Position numbers and translations under genes: made by a program. DNA of 64,000 nt from Lates calcarifer (Eukaryota > Chordata > Actinopteri > Centropomidae). The stretch spans positions 10,783,775 through 10,847,774 of the forward strand of contig NC_066854.1 in NCBI RefSeq assembly GCF_001640805.2, in the 5' to 3' direction. Positions within the stretch are counted from its first letter, which is position 1, and every line of letters starts with the position of its first letter. Shown here piece after piece: positions 27,301 to 35,717 of this stretch. Under the pieces are notes generated by a model, which searched no databases, was not told where the DNA came from, and worked only from the letters and a program-made list of their open reading frames with translations.

Positions 27301-30300
27301 TAGACTGTGACAGACCAGGTGAGACTGCTGTTTCTAGTTGTTTATGACCTGCTGTATCCAAACTTGTCAGGACATATAGTACATATACATTCAAGTACTG
27401 AATCTCATCTAAATGGGAGGCCAACATGAAGGGAGCTGATGACAATATACAATCTAAAGCTGGTAAATCCAACATTGTGCAGCTTTTTAAAATGAGCTGT
27501 AAGGAGTGAAGAGAACTGTTGAAGCCCAACTAGAGGGGATTTATTATAGCAGTCCATGCAGGGCATGGGTTGAGCTTAAGCAAATCAGTAGCAGCAGTAA
27601 CAGATGGGTTGTCAGTTGTGCCAACAGAGCCAAGAGATCTAGTGTGGAGAAAAATAGTAGTGGGCTCAGTGCAGGACCATGTGGTACCAGTTTCTAACAG
27701 GTATAAGAGGACAGGGCCTGAGGAAAGTGGAAATATCTTCTGTGAAAGATACTGAGGTGTTGAATTGGTAATTCCTAAATGTTGTAGCTTAGGAGCAGCT
27801 GCAAGTCTACACATTTCTAATGGCTATAACTGTTTTGTTGTAAACACCTGTGTTTACTAATGACTTACAAAAATTCATCAACCTGCCTTATCCAGATGAG
27901 CCAGAGCGTCCTAAAACTCACTGTGAACATCACAGAGACAGTGTTCAGACCACCAGTCCAGAGGGATATCCTCTACTTGGAGCCTATGTACCTCAGTGTG
28001 ATGATAATGGACAGTATGTTCCACAGCAGGTAAGCATCTGGTGACAGATACATTCAAACAGTTTGATTTATGACTTTAAAGTAACTTTGAGTAACATAAA
28101 TGACATACAAACATAATTTGACATAAATTGTTGTTGCTCTAGTGTCATAGTTCTACTGGATATTGTTGGTGTGTGGACAGTAGAGGACAAGAGAGACGTG
28201 GAACCAGGACACCACCTGGTACACCATCTGTAGACTGTGACAGACCAGGTGAGGGGAAAGATTTTACTCAGTGTACCTTCATTTGTCCTTCATGTTACTT
28301 TTGATAGTTTACTTGACAAAAGACAGCATCTCTATTTTATTACTTTACACCTTTTTTTCTTGAAATCTGCAGATGAACCAGAGCGTCCCAAAACGTACTG
28401 TGAGCAGCACAGAGACAGTGTACAGACCACCAGTGCAGAGGGATATCCTATACCTGGAGTGTTTGTACCTCAGTGTGATGCAAATGGCCAATACACACCT
28501 CAACAGGTATCATTGTTACTGTGTTGTAAATGAGAGATCCTGCATATCTTTATTCAGTATTGTTATGGCCATACATACAATTATTATTTCTATTCTAGTG
28601 TCATGGCTCCTCTGGACATTGTTGGTGTGTGGACAGTAGGGGGCAGGAGAGAGCAGGAACCAGAACTCCACCTGGTACACCATCTGTAGACTGTGACAAA
28701 CCAGGTGAGATAGCTGCCTGACATTTATTGCACTCTGACCAAAATGTGGTAAATACAAACTTGTGACAGTTCTCTGTCTTACCAAGGAAGAATACACTTT
28801 TTGTAACAACTAAGTTGAGGTGATGAGCTGACAGCTTGGGATGCACAGGCTCCAGCCTCTGTGTGCCTGAAGAGGAAAAAGAAAGTTGAGTGTCGTCAGC
28901 ATAGATGTGGTAGAGAGAAGTGCAGTCTTGGTAGCCAAGCTACATAACCTACAAAGTGATGGTCCATCAGCTTCTGATGATTTCCCAAAAATTTGGGTTT
29001 CAGGGGAAGTTTGTGAAAAGACTCTAACAGTAAAACATAATAACTCACACAAAGGTAAATTTATTCATTTTCCCCAGATGAACAAGTGCGTCCAAAAACT
29101 CACTGTGAGCACCACAGAGACAGTGTTCAGACCACCAGTCCAGAGGGATATCCTATAGTTGGAGCCTATGTACCTCAGTGTGATGCAGAGGGACAGTATC
29201 TACCTCGACAGGTAAAACTGTGATTTCTTTGAAGACAGAAATAGATTATTTAGTTTTTTCTGTGTGCTTTTTTGTTTGTTTTTGCTCTTTTCTTTTTACT
29301 ACTAATAACATTGTTTTTATCGTTATGTGTTTAGTGTCATGGCTCCTCTGGACATTGTTGGTGTGTGGACAGTAAGGGGGAGGAGAGAGCAGGAACCAGG
29401 ACACCACCTGGTGCACCATCTGTAGACTGTGACAGACCAGGTGAGACTGCTGTTTCTACCTGTTCCAGCTTCATTGCACTAAGATTCATATCAATCCAAA
29501 TTACCAGAGGTGGATATGTGTACACGTTTGTAGCCCAGAGTGAAGGTGCAGGATGAGAAGTAGAAGCCGATGAGAATACTATAGGAAGTTTATATAGCAG
29601 CTTATCAAGAATATGAGCTGTGCTTGAACAAGCCACTGAGCAGCTGAGCAGAGTCAGATCTACAGAATGGGAAATGTCCATAATGAATGTCAGGTATTCA
29701 GGGTACATTGGGGGTTGGGTGAGGACGACTACCATCTGTGCAGGAGCTGTTAATCATCAGAGGATGGAGAGGTCTTTCAAAGCTTGCAAAGATAGTCGAT
29801 TGTCCTTAGCATAGTGGGACTGGAGAAGGACAGCAGGGAGTGCAGTCCTGGTGGTCAGCCACTTCAACAAGTCATGTTGAGGTACAGAAGGCCATTCTGT
29901 GACTCAGTAAAGTATAATAACTCGCCAGCACTGATGTGGATTTTAGGTGATATCACTCAGACCTGTGATGTGGGAATTGATCTAAATACTTAGTTTGTTC
30001 CTTGATAATTTGTTTACATTTGTAAATGTTTTCCAGATGAACCAGTTCGTCCTAAAACTCACTGTGAGCACCACAGAGACAGTGTTCAGACCACCAGTCC
30101 AGAGGGATATCCTATAGTTGGAGCCTATGTACCTCAGTGTGATGCAGAAGGACAGTATCTACCTCGACAGGTAAAACTGTAATTTCTCTGCAAACAAAGA
30201 TAAATTATTCTTGTTTTTTGTTTTATGTGTGTTTCTTGTCTTCTTGTTCCTCCCACTATTAATAACACTGTTTTTATTATTTTATATACAGTGTCATGGC

Positions 30301-33300
30301 TCCTCTGGACATTGTTGGTGTGTGGACAGTAGGGGGCAGGAGAGAGCAGGAACCAGAACTCCACCTGGTACACCACGTGTAGACTGTGACAAACCAGGTG
30401 AGATTGTTATCACTGCTTGAGACATTTGAGTTTTACAGATATTAATTCGACTGATGTATTGATTCGTGGAAATAAGCTTAGAGATCTTCTTGTCTCAAGT
30501 ACAAGGAAAAAAATCATCTATTGGTAGCGATATTTCAACCTGGACCAAAGTGGCCGATGGACTGACAGACCAGTATTGCCATCATGCGAGCCATGCCTGT
30601 CAGCCTCTCACTCTGTGACTCTATGATCCTCTCACTCACACTCTAACATACAAACAGAGGCTGCTCTATAAATCCAGCCTTTGCTATAAACTCCATTTAT
30701 GACCATCCAAACATCTGAAGTGGTCATTTTGTGGTAAGATGAACTGCCAGCTGTTGCTAGGCAACCAAATGAAAACAAGACGGGTTGCCTGGCCAGCTGA
30801 GTGACAACACAGTGTTACACCCACCCTACAGATGCTGCACAAACGAACGGAAACACACATGTATCCACACTTTGTTATGTTGTGCACATGCTTGTAGATT
30901 TGTATATTTACTCTGCTTTTTAAAAACCTAACACATCTGAACTCACAGTTTGTTTCATTACCATTCTGCCTCATATTCAGTTGCACTCATTCACACCTGG
31001 AAGTCACCCAGTACAATCACAGTCTTTTTTTTCATTTGCCGCTGCACTGGAACCTTATTCACGGATTTCTCAGAAATGGGTCATGATGAGGGAGTCAAGA
31101 GCATTTCCTGCTCATTTTTATTTTGGAAGTCATGTTCCCTGGTCCAAATCAGGAGCCCTTTACCTCTCAGAGCTCTCACTGCTGGACTGCTCGCTTCTCA
31201 CCCTCCTCTCAAATATTATCCTAATCTCCTTCTCAGTTTAGAAGCTGTGCAGTCTCACATTAGAAATTTACACAGAAACAGAGAGGCCAGCATAAACATT
31301 AGTGGAAGCCTAAAGTGGTTTTGGGTTTAGTTTTAAAGCTCTGCTATAAAGTGAGTTATTAAAGGGATTTAACAAGGTAAACAGTTTTGACAAAAGCAAG
31401 ATGTGTGTATGTGTGTGTGCCTTTTTAAACACAGGGCCTCCTCACACCATTTATCTAACACTCCACCTACCACTGTGATTTAAACTCAGCAAGATAGAAA
31501 CTGAGAATATAACTGAACAAATAATGATAAATTGGAACAGAATAGGATCTGAACAGTAAGTTTACAACCATGTGGGATTATATTCAGCTTTACAAATAGT
31601 AATAGTGTTCGGTTTGTTTGATTAATGTCCCCTTCAGTTCCTGTTGCTCCGACCCAGCGCCCTGAGAGTGTGTGTGAGCGATGGAGGGCCAGTTTGATTG
31701 AGCACTATGGTGGAAAACCAGAGCCACAACAGTACGTGCCTCAGTGTGAACCAGATGGACAATTCAGGTAAGCAACAAACATACACAAAAACAAAACGTG
31801 AGTTCCTGTTCAAATCAGGCTACTAATTTTGACTCATATTCCTTCTTAGTCCAGTCCAGTGTTATGGGGAGACCACTTATTGCTGGTGTGTGGACCAGGA
31901 TGGGCGGGAGGTTCCTGGTACCCGATCCCATGATGTTGTCAAACCTGCATGTAAGTATCTTTCCACTTGTTGAAGGTGCCACCAATCACAGCTGAAACCT
32001 CATTTTGGTATCATTAAATCCTTTCCCAGGCCTCCCCTCTGTGGCCCCGCCCACCATCCGCCCATTGCCTCGCCCAGATGTGACCCCTCCCACAAACACT
32101 GACGTCATTCTGCTGTACGCTCAGGGACAGAAAATAGGAGCGCTGCCTCTCAACGGGACCAGACTGGATGCGACCCACTCCAAAACACTACTGACTCTAC
32201 ATGTAAGAGATGAATGGATGATGCCTGCTCACATATTCTATATTCCATCTTTTTTTTATTTATTTTAGATAACACTCAAAGTAGATGTTTAAAGGATTCA
32301 AATTTCAGCACCTAATTTTCCTAGTAATAGTAACAGGAAGTTAAAAGACAAACTGGAGATGGAACAATGGCCACTTAAGGTCAATACCGGTGCAACTGTA
32401 ATAATGTCAGTCTATCTCATTAAGTGCTTACATTCATGTATGGGTGTGTCCAGGGTTCCATAGTTGTTGGGATTGCCTATGACTGCAAAGAGAACCAAGT
32501 CTACTGGACAGATTTGTCTGCAAGAACAATCAACAGAGCCTCAATGGCACCAGGAGCTGAGCCTGAGATTCTCATTAACACAAGTAAGATCACACACTTA
32601 CTCTCCTCACCCTTCATTTCAATAATAAATGTTGGATGATGTTTTAAATGATCTCAATACTTTGTATATGGTCTCCCTGCTCGCTGTAGATCTGGTCAGT
32701 CCAGAGGGTCTGGCTGTGGACGTCAAACGTAGGTTGATCTTCTGGGTCGACTCGAACCCTGACATGATCGAAAGTGCTAACCTAGACGGCAGCGGCAGGC
32801 AGACGCTGTTTGACACAGACCTGGTCAACCCCCGTGCTATCATAGTGGTCTCCTCCACTGGGTAAAACCATTTTTTTCTGTTTTGTTTTGGGTTAGTTTT
32901 AAGTAAAAAAAATCACTGATGTTGTTTAACCTGCCACTTGAAAAGCCTTGAAGCAGTTTAGTCTGGATTTGCAAACACTTACAAATCTCTTCCCTGAGCA
33001 AGAAACAAACACACGCCCACACACACTCTTCGCGATCCAGTGTAACATCCTGGAGGTGCTCCACTGAGGCAGAATACCTCACTCAGCCTTCACTGTATCC
33101 ACAGTGATTTTATATCAAAAGAGGGCACAGATGGTTTTCAGCCCATTAGCACAACCATGAAATCAAACACACCAGTCCTCACACAGGCTGAGTCAACAAG
33201 GCCTGTAACTAATTCATTAGTACAGTGAAGATTATGTTTTAAAGGCATTTTGCAGAAAGGGTTCTTGTTGAGTCTGGTTTCTAAACTTGAGAGACTGTGA

Positions 33301-33689
33301 CCTAAACATGACTTCATCAGTGTGAGACAGATGATCCCAGGAAAATCGATGGGCTTTGGGTTTTAGGGTGGAGCGTCCCTTTAGTAATGTGTGTTTGATA
33401 ATTCAGTCATATAAGTGACATTTAGTGCTCTCTCTGTGGGTGTTGCAACCAAACAGAGCCAAGAAAACTGGACTGGATTTACTGGATGCTATTAATCCTG
33501 GACAGTCACACACACACACACACACACATGCACACACGCACATATATATGTAGTGAAAGCATAAGGCCTTCATTGGTCAGCTCTCCAGGAATAACATCTG
33601 CTTTTTATCATTGCAACTAATCACATAATCAACAGCTGGTGTGTGTGTGCATGTGTATGTTTATGTGTGAGAGAGAGACAGAGAGAGAG

Positions 33690-33742
<53 letters not shown>

Positions 33743-35717
33743 ATGTGGTTGATACAAATGATTAAACATAGCAGCAATAACCCAAATCATAAAACTTTAA
33801 ATGTGTGTTTCACATTATTGGTTTGACAGTTTAAAGTTTAGTTTCTGACTCAAGGCCAAGTACGTGTGTGTGTGTGTGTGTTCTGACAACAAGCCAAGTC
33901 CTAAAGGTAATTACTGCTTCACACGGGTACACTTATGATTAAGCATGTGCTCTGTGATTTCTGAGCCTGCACATGTTTCCCTCACACACACACACACACA
34001 CAGAAAAATACACATTATAAAAGCATGTACATGTGTCTCATACACCAACATCTGCTCACCCATACCTTCATCCACTTGATTAACACACACTCATACACAC
34101 ATGGCGTGCGTGTGTGCATACGTTGATTGCTCATGTGGTGTGTATTACCTGTAGTTCCCAGCGGACTGCCCACATGTACACCATCATCCACAAGATGAAA
34201 AGCAGCGTGGCGTCATAAGCAGCCCACACACACTCTCCCTGAAGCTTTGTTATCATCCTGCCGAGCAAGTTTTGCGGCTTATGAAATGTTTGAAATAATA
34301 AAATATGATTTGATTCACCACAGAAACACGTCCATGAGAACCACAAAGTTTATTCCAAACTGGAAAATATGTGTGAGCTGGTGTGAGCCATATTTTATGA
34401 TGAAATACCCCCAGAAAATGCACCAGAGGAGCTGAGGTCAAAGGTTGCACGTTGCTCAGAATAACCTGACCGTGACCTCATCATTATGAGACAGTTGCTC
34501 CCTTGAGTTCTGTGCTCTTGTACACTTATGTACCCACTGTGTGTGTATGTGTGTGTGTGCTTGTGAGTGGTTTTCCCCTTGTCTCATTATATTAGCCAGA
34601 TCCCTGCATTCAGCACCAAAACAACCCTGTGAAAACACTCAGTCTAACAGGTTGACTTGCCCACTCTAAAGAGATTAATACAGTGCTAATCCAGCCTGTA
34701 TGATAGAAATCATTTGCAGGTTGTAATGTGAGTGTAATAAGTTATATAACCCCTCTTCCCTGTCTGTCCCTGCAGCACTCTGTACTGGACAGACTGGAAC
34801 AGAGAGGCTCCTAAGATCGAGTGTTCATCAGTGGACGGTCAGAACCGCAGGGTGGTGGTGTCTGATGGGATTGGTTTGCCAAACGCTCTCACGTATGACT
34901 CTTCATCTGGACAAATCTGCTGGGCTGATGCAGGTAGACACTACTTCTACAACTACTACTGTTACTACTTTAAACATGACTGCTGGTCAACTTGTTCTGA
35001 TTTACTCACTGAAATCTCTCTAGACAGAATCCTCTTATTGTCTTAAGTGACTTTTTTGCCCTGAATTTCATCTGTCAGGCTACATACAGGTGGTCTAGTG
35101 TTATTTATTTACATTACTGGGTCTGTACACAACCTGAGCAAATGATCTCCAGGGCAAAAAAAGTAGTTTAACCTCCTCTGCATGTTGAAAGACTAACATA
35201 TGTTTACATGAAAATCTTGCTTAATCTCTGCTTAACATATCTAACTAAAAACTTCAGTTAGAACATGCACTGTGAGGTCCAACAGTCTACTCTGTGTCTA
35301 AACAGTCTGTTAAAGATCACACTGACCCGTATGTCTCTTTACTTCAGGTACAAAGCGTTTAGAGTGTATATTTCCAGATGGTTCAGGTCGAAGAGTGATC
35401 CACCCCAGCCTCAACTACCCATTCAGCATGGTTTACTACAGGAACCACTTCTATTACACAGACTGGAGGAGGTAGCCATCTTTATTCATCTTGTTTGTTT
35501 TTTATTTTACTGCAGTCTGGTCTTTTACAGCCCTGTCTTCTTTATTCATGACATGATCTCTCTCTGTCCTCCACCTCACAGGGATGGTGTGATCGCAGTG
35601 AGCAAAGACAGCAGTCAGTTCACCGACGAATACCTGCCCGATCAACGTTCTCACCTTTACGGCATCGCCATAGCAACCACCCAGTGTCTATCAGGTAAGA
35701 TAGGATGGATAGTTTGA
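253..35717 (+). CDS. nid2: nidogen-2, basement-membrane linker with 11 thyroglobulin type-1 domains
   Basis: Spliced gene, 44 coding exons, about 1980 codons (human NID2 about 1375). Nidogens are secreted and bridge laminin and collagen IV networks. Order: signal peptide (about residues 1-23), NIDO domain (about 95-255), acidic linker (295-455), EGF (455-494), G2 beta-barrel (495-720), two calcium-binding EGFs (720-805), 11 Tg1 domains (805-1683), YWTD propeller (1742-1980). Exons outside the Tg1 array: 253-459, 1588-1773, 2005-2121, 8840-8941, 9104-9243, 9914-10047, 10131-10466, 10985-11096, 13087-13126, 13295-13404, 13528-13661, 13784-13895, 14320-14520, 14605-14835, 20371-20499, 21842-21967, then 31638-31767 through 35582-35717. 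All junctions are GT-AG and in phase except inside exon 6. NID2 rather than NID1 because the last Tg1 and the proline-rich link match NID2 ([12 protein letters not shown]), no C-terminal EGF is seen, and rtraf is the neighbour. Confidence 0.93.
460..1587. other. nid2 intron 1
   Basis: 1.1 kb intron. It holds a copy of a dispersed teleost repeat near 1055-1130 (a run containing AGTACTTGAGTAAATGTAC) and a stretch at 1285-1480 with repeated AGGTTCCAG/GGGTTCAT-like words. No coding exon seen. Confidence 0.6.
1588..9243 (+). CDS. nid2: nid2 exons 2-5: NIDO (G1) domain
   Basis: Exons 1588-1773 (62 codons), 2005-2121 (39), 8840-8941 (34) and 9104-9243 (46 plus 2 nt). Read together they give the NIDO domain: [16 protein letters not shown]-like [22 protein letters not shown]-type [15 protein letters not shown] and LYPEGGLNF. 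All junctions up to exon 5 are phase 0; exon 5 ends in phase 2 at CA|GTAAGT. Between exons 3 and 4 lies a 6.7 kb intron. The domain is the N-terminal globule of nidogens. Confidence 0.9.
1966..1992. repeat. (ATTC)n microsatellite beside exon 3 acceptor
   Basis: About seven CATT units end roughly 12 bases before the AG acceptor of nid2 exon 3 (2003-2004), so the tetramer repeat replaces part of the usual pyrimidine tract. Confidence 0.85.
2122..8839. other. nid2 intron 3 (6.7 kb)
   Basis: Large intron without a supported exon. It contains a (TCTCT)n satellite at 4816-4857, short GT tracts near 5505-5530 and 7990-8015, a fragment near 7140-7225 resembling the fold-back teleost repeat at 60.6-61.1 kb, and a copy near 3470-3655 of a repeat also seen at 22.8-23.0 kb. 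The long open frames here have no conserved domain and look like chance. Confidence 0.5.
9914..10047 (+). CDS. nid2: nid2 exon 6: end of NIDO region, with apparent 1-nt insertion
   Basis: 134 nt. The first half, in frame with exon 5, gives [15 protein letters not shown] and FDNI, matching nidogen GIPGVW. The second half matches only in the next frame ([11 protein letters not shown]), which is also the frame that joins exon 7 in phase 0. The frame must change at about 9984-9987 (bases GATT), where one base appears extra. Read literally, translation stops at TAA 10026-10028, codon 289. No alternative donor or acceptor I can see restores both halves. Confidence 0.75.
10131..13126 (+). CDS. nid2: nid2 exons 7-9: acidic, proline-rich linker
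   Basis: Exons 10131-10466 (112 codons), 10985-11096 (37 codons plus 1 nt) and 13087-13126 (40 nt). The peptide is rich in Glu, Asp, Pro and Ser ([18 protein letters not shown]) with no fixed fold expected, corresponding to the link between NIDO and the first EGF. Exon 9 ends with ETCAR, the first cysteine of the EGF. Intron 8 carries (TA)n and long (GT)n tracts at 11147-11175 and 11317-11382. Confidence 0.85.
11147..11382. repeat. (TA)n and compound (GT)n microsatellites
   Basis: (TA)n at 11147-11175 followed by (GA)n, then (GT)n at 11317-11382, in nid2 intron 8. Other long GT tracts lie at 12679-12726 and 14005-14053. Confidence 0.95.
13295..13404 (+). CDS. nid2: nid2 exon 10: first EGF-like domain
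   Basis: 110 nt, starting and ending at CAG/GTAAGA sites. Encodes the EGF that precedes the G2 barrel: [19 protein letters not shown] followed by GFYGNGRHC, aligning closely with human NID2 in this region. The first cysteine comes from exon 9. Confidence 0.93.
13528..14835 (+). CDS. nid2: nid2 exons 11-14: G2 beta-barrel
   Basis: Exons 13528-13661, 13784-13895, 14320-14520 and 14605-14835. Signature runs [57 protein letters not shown] and [12 protein letters not shown] follow the G2F (perlecan- and collagen-binding) domain. Intron 13 is only 84 nt and open in frame, but human NID2 has no equivalent insert and the junction is a clean GTAACC/CTGCAG pair, so it is treated as an intron. Confidence 0.93.
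14836..20370. other. nid2 intron 14 (5.5 kb)
   Basis: Human NID2 has a non-calcium EGF module between G2 and the DxDEC EGF; I searched by eye for its CYDGSH-type motif on the + strand and found none. The intron holds GA/GT tracts at 16672-16702 and 16876-16902, (GT)n at 18148-18180, (TC)n at 18314-18349 and a degenerate tRNA-like stretch at 18828-18905. Confidence 0.5.
20371..20499 (+). CDS. nid2: nid2 exon 15: calcium-binding EGF
   Basis: 129 nt, phase 1 at both ends, so one removable EGF module. DIDEC start, [18 protein letters not shown] core and CQSGYEF tail match human NID2 NECATG...CRSGYEF. The Asp/Glu and Asn spacing fits a calcium-binding EGF. Confidence 0.93.
20600..21015. repeat. 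dispersed teleost repeat, two partial copies in tandem
   Basis: Two related stretches contain AGTCAGGGGATC followed by a run on opinions of the form CATCCA..AGTTGTTGAGA(C/T)ATTT (at about 20700-20820 and 20920-21000). I recognise this as a sequence found across many teleost genomes; it lies in intron 15 and codes for nothing. Confidence 0.5.
21842..21967 (+). CDS. nid2: nid2 exon 16: calcium-binding EGF
   Basis: 126 nt, phase 1 at both ends. [24 protein letters not shown] and [10 protein letters not shown] correspond to the last EGF before the Tg1 region in human NID2 (DVDECSENRC...PGYYGDGFQC). The module that lies between these two EGFs in human was not found in 20500-21841. Confidence 0.93.
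22247..22577 (+). CDS. nid2: nid2 Tg1 unit 1
   Basis: Exons 22247-22383 (a) and 22472-22577 (b). Tg1 signature: C, then [22 protein letters not shown] and GT.TPPG...DC. This is the most divergent of units 1-10 ([12 protein letters not shown], one codon longer in exon a), so it is probably the ancestral first Tg1 of NID2. The a/b intron is phase 0; the flanking introns are phase 1. Confidence 0.93.
22785..23040. repeat. dispersed repeat, related to 3470-3655
   Basis: Both places contain TGACATCACTATG(A/G)CATCA followed by GGGTT, a TCAAA tract, an ACAGA(G/A)GACATT word, and end in GGA(A/G)TGCTCCT. Spacing is similar. It lies in nid2 introns and looks like a non-coding interspersed element. Confidence 0.4.
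23215..23565 (+). CDS. nid2: nid2 Tg1 unit 2
   Basis: Exons 23215-23348 (134 nt) and 23460-23565 (106 nt), 80 codons together. Starts [13 protein letters not shown], carries [17 protein letters not shown] and [15 protein letters not shown]. Shares its IPGVF variant with unit 8. Confidence 0.93.
23953..24305 (+). CDS. nid2: nid2 Tg1 unit 3
   Basis: Exons 23953-24086 and 24200-24305. [42 protein letters not shown] and SPGAPPTDC. The IVGAY variant is shared with units 9 and 10. All six Tg1 cysteines are present. Confidence 0.93.
24306..25002. other. nid2 intron between Tg1 units 3 and 4
   Basis: About 700 bp of unique-looking intron. No exon, no array similarity; it marks the left edge of the recent duplication. 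Confidence 0.6.
25003..25355 (+). CDS. nid2: nid2 Tg1 unit 4 (first of four identical copies)
   Basis: Exons 25003-25136 and 25250-25355. [30 protein letters not shown], then [15 protein letters not shown] and [10 protein letters not shown]. The usual CHGS is CHSS and H before CWC is Y in units 4-7 only. Sequence similarity to the next units starts at exon a, since the intron just upstream differs. Confidence 0.93.
25933..26286 (+). CDS. nid2: nid2 Tg1 unit 5
   Basis: Exons 25933-26066 and 26181-26286, with coding sequence that I read as identical to unit 4. The a/b intron differs from unit 4 at a few bases (GAGAAACAT, CAACCATAATTTTG) and shares these with unit 6. Confidence 0.93.
26965..27318 (+). 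CDS. nid2: nid2 Tg1 unit 6
   Basis: Exons 26965-27098 and 27213-27318, coding sequence as in units 4, 5 and 7. The intron before it (26287-26964) is about 100 bp longer than the equivalent introns of the array. Confidence 0.93.
27896..28248 (+). CDS. nid2: nid2 Tg1 unit 7 (last of four identical copies)
   Basis: Exons 27896-28029 and 28143-28248. Exons match units 4-6. Its a/b intron matches unit 4 at the sites where units 5 and 6 differ. Similarity to the array stops right after exon b, where the donor reads GTGAGGGGAAAG instead of GTGAGACTGCTG. Confidence 0.93.
28373..28704 (+). CDS. nid2: nid2 Tg1 unit 8
   Basis: Exons 28373-28506 and 28599-28704. [54 protein letters not shown]. Nearly the same as unit 2 in exon a, so units 2 and 8 probably derive from one another. 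The intron before it is only 124 nt. Confidence 0.93.
29078..29440 (+). CDS. nid2: nid2 Tg1 unit 9
   Basis: Exons 29078-29211 and 29335-29440. [54 protein letters not shown]. Differs from unit 10 by only a few residues. Confidence 0.93.
30037..30397 (+). CDS. nid2: nid2 Tg1 unit 10
   Basis: Exons 30037-30170 and 30292-30397. [44 protein letters not shown] and TPRVDCDKP. Its a/b intron also resembles that of unit 9 (GTAAAACTGTGATTTCT against GTAAAACTGTAATTTCT), showing a further, older pairwise duplication. Confidence 0.93.
31638..31950 (+). CDS. nid2: nid2 Tg1 unit 11 (ancestral last Tg1)
   Basis: Exons 31638-31767 (130 nt) and 31850-31950 (101 nt). The a/b junction is phase 2 and shifted relative to units 1-10. 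[45 protein letters not shown] and VPGTRS match the second Tg1 of human NID2 (CERWRENLLEHYGG, CWCVDKDGRE). This unit marks the conserved end of the array. Confidence 0.93.
32030..35717 (+). CDS. nid2: nid2 exons 39-44: proline link and YWTD beta-propeller
   Basis: Exons 32030-32202, 32454-32583, 32690-32861, 34776-34933, 35348-35471 and 35582-35717 (or to 35694). The link reads PRPDVTPP, then [10 protein letters not shown] and LPLNGTRL. Propeller blades show [67 protein letters not shown] and [15 protein letters not shown]. This C-terminal G3 region binds laminin gamma-1 in nidogens. The final CLSG is followed by a good GTAAGA donor at 35695, so the last residues are uncertain: read-through gives KIGWIV then TGA at 35715-35717. 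Confidence 0.88.
32862..34775. other. nid2 intron 41 with GT/CA microsatellites
   Basis: 1.9 kb intron between propeller exons. (CA)n near 33507-33528, (GA)n then (GT)n at 33669-33740, further CA/GT tracts at 33865-33882 and 33985-34002. No exon found. Confidence 0.6.

Larger units (their letters stand above)
25003..28248 (+). repeat. recent tandem segmental duplication, units of 930-1032 bp
   Basis: Exon-a starts at 25003, 25933, 26965 and 27896 give periods of 930, 1032 and 931. Exons, a/b introns and the long inter-unit introns (25356-25932, 26287-26964, 27319-27895) all repeat with only scattered differences. The fourth copy stops after exon b. This is direct genomic tandem repetition, not just protein similarity. 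Confidence 0.92.
28705..31637. other. non-exonic parts of the Tg1 array after unit 8 and before unit 11
   Basis: The introns 28705-29077, 29441-30036 and 30398-31637 contain short shared words (CAGCATAG, GACTGGAGAAGGAC-like) around 28890-28920 and 29790-29840, suggesting fragments of an old dispersed repeat. No extra Tg1 exon is visible in the 1.2 kb before unit 11. Confidence 0.45.
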
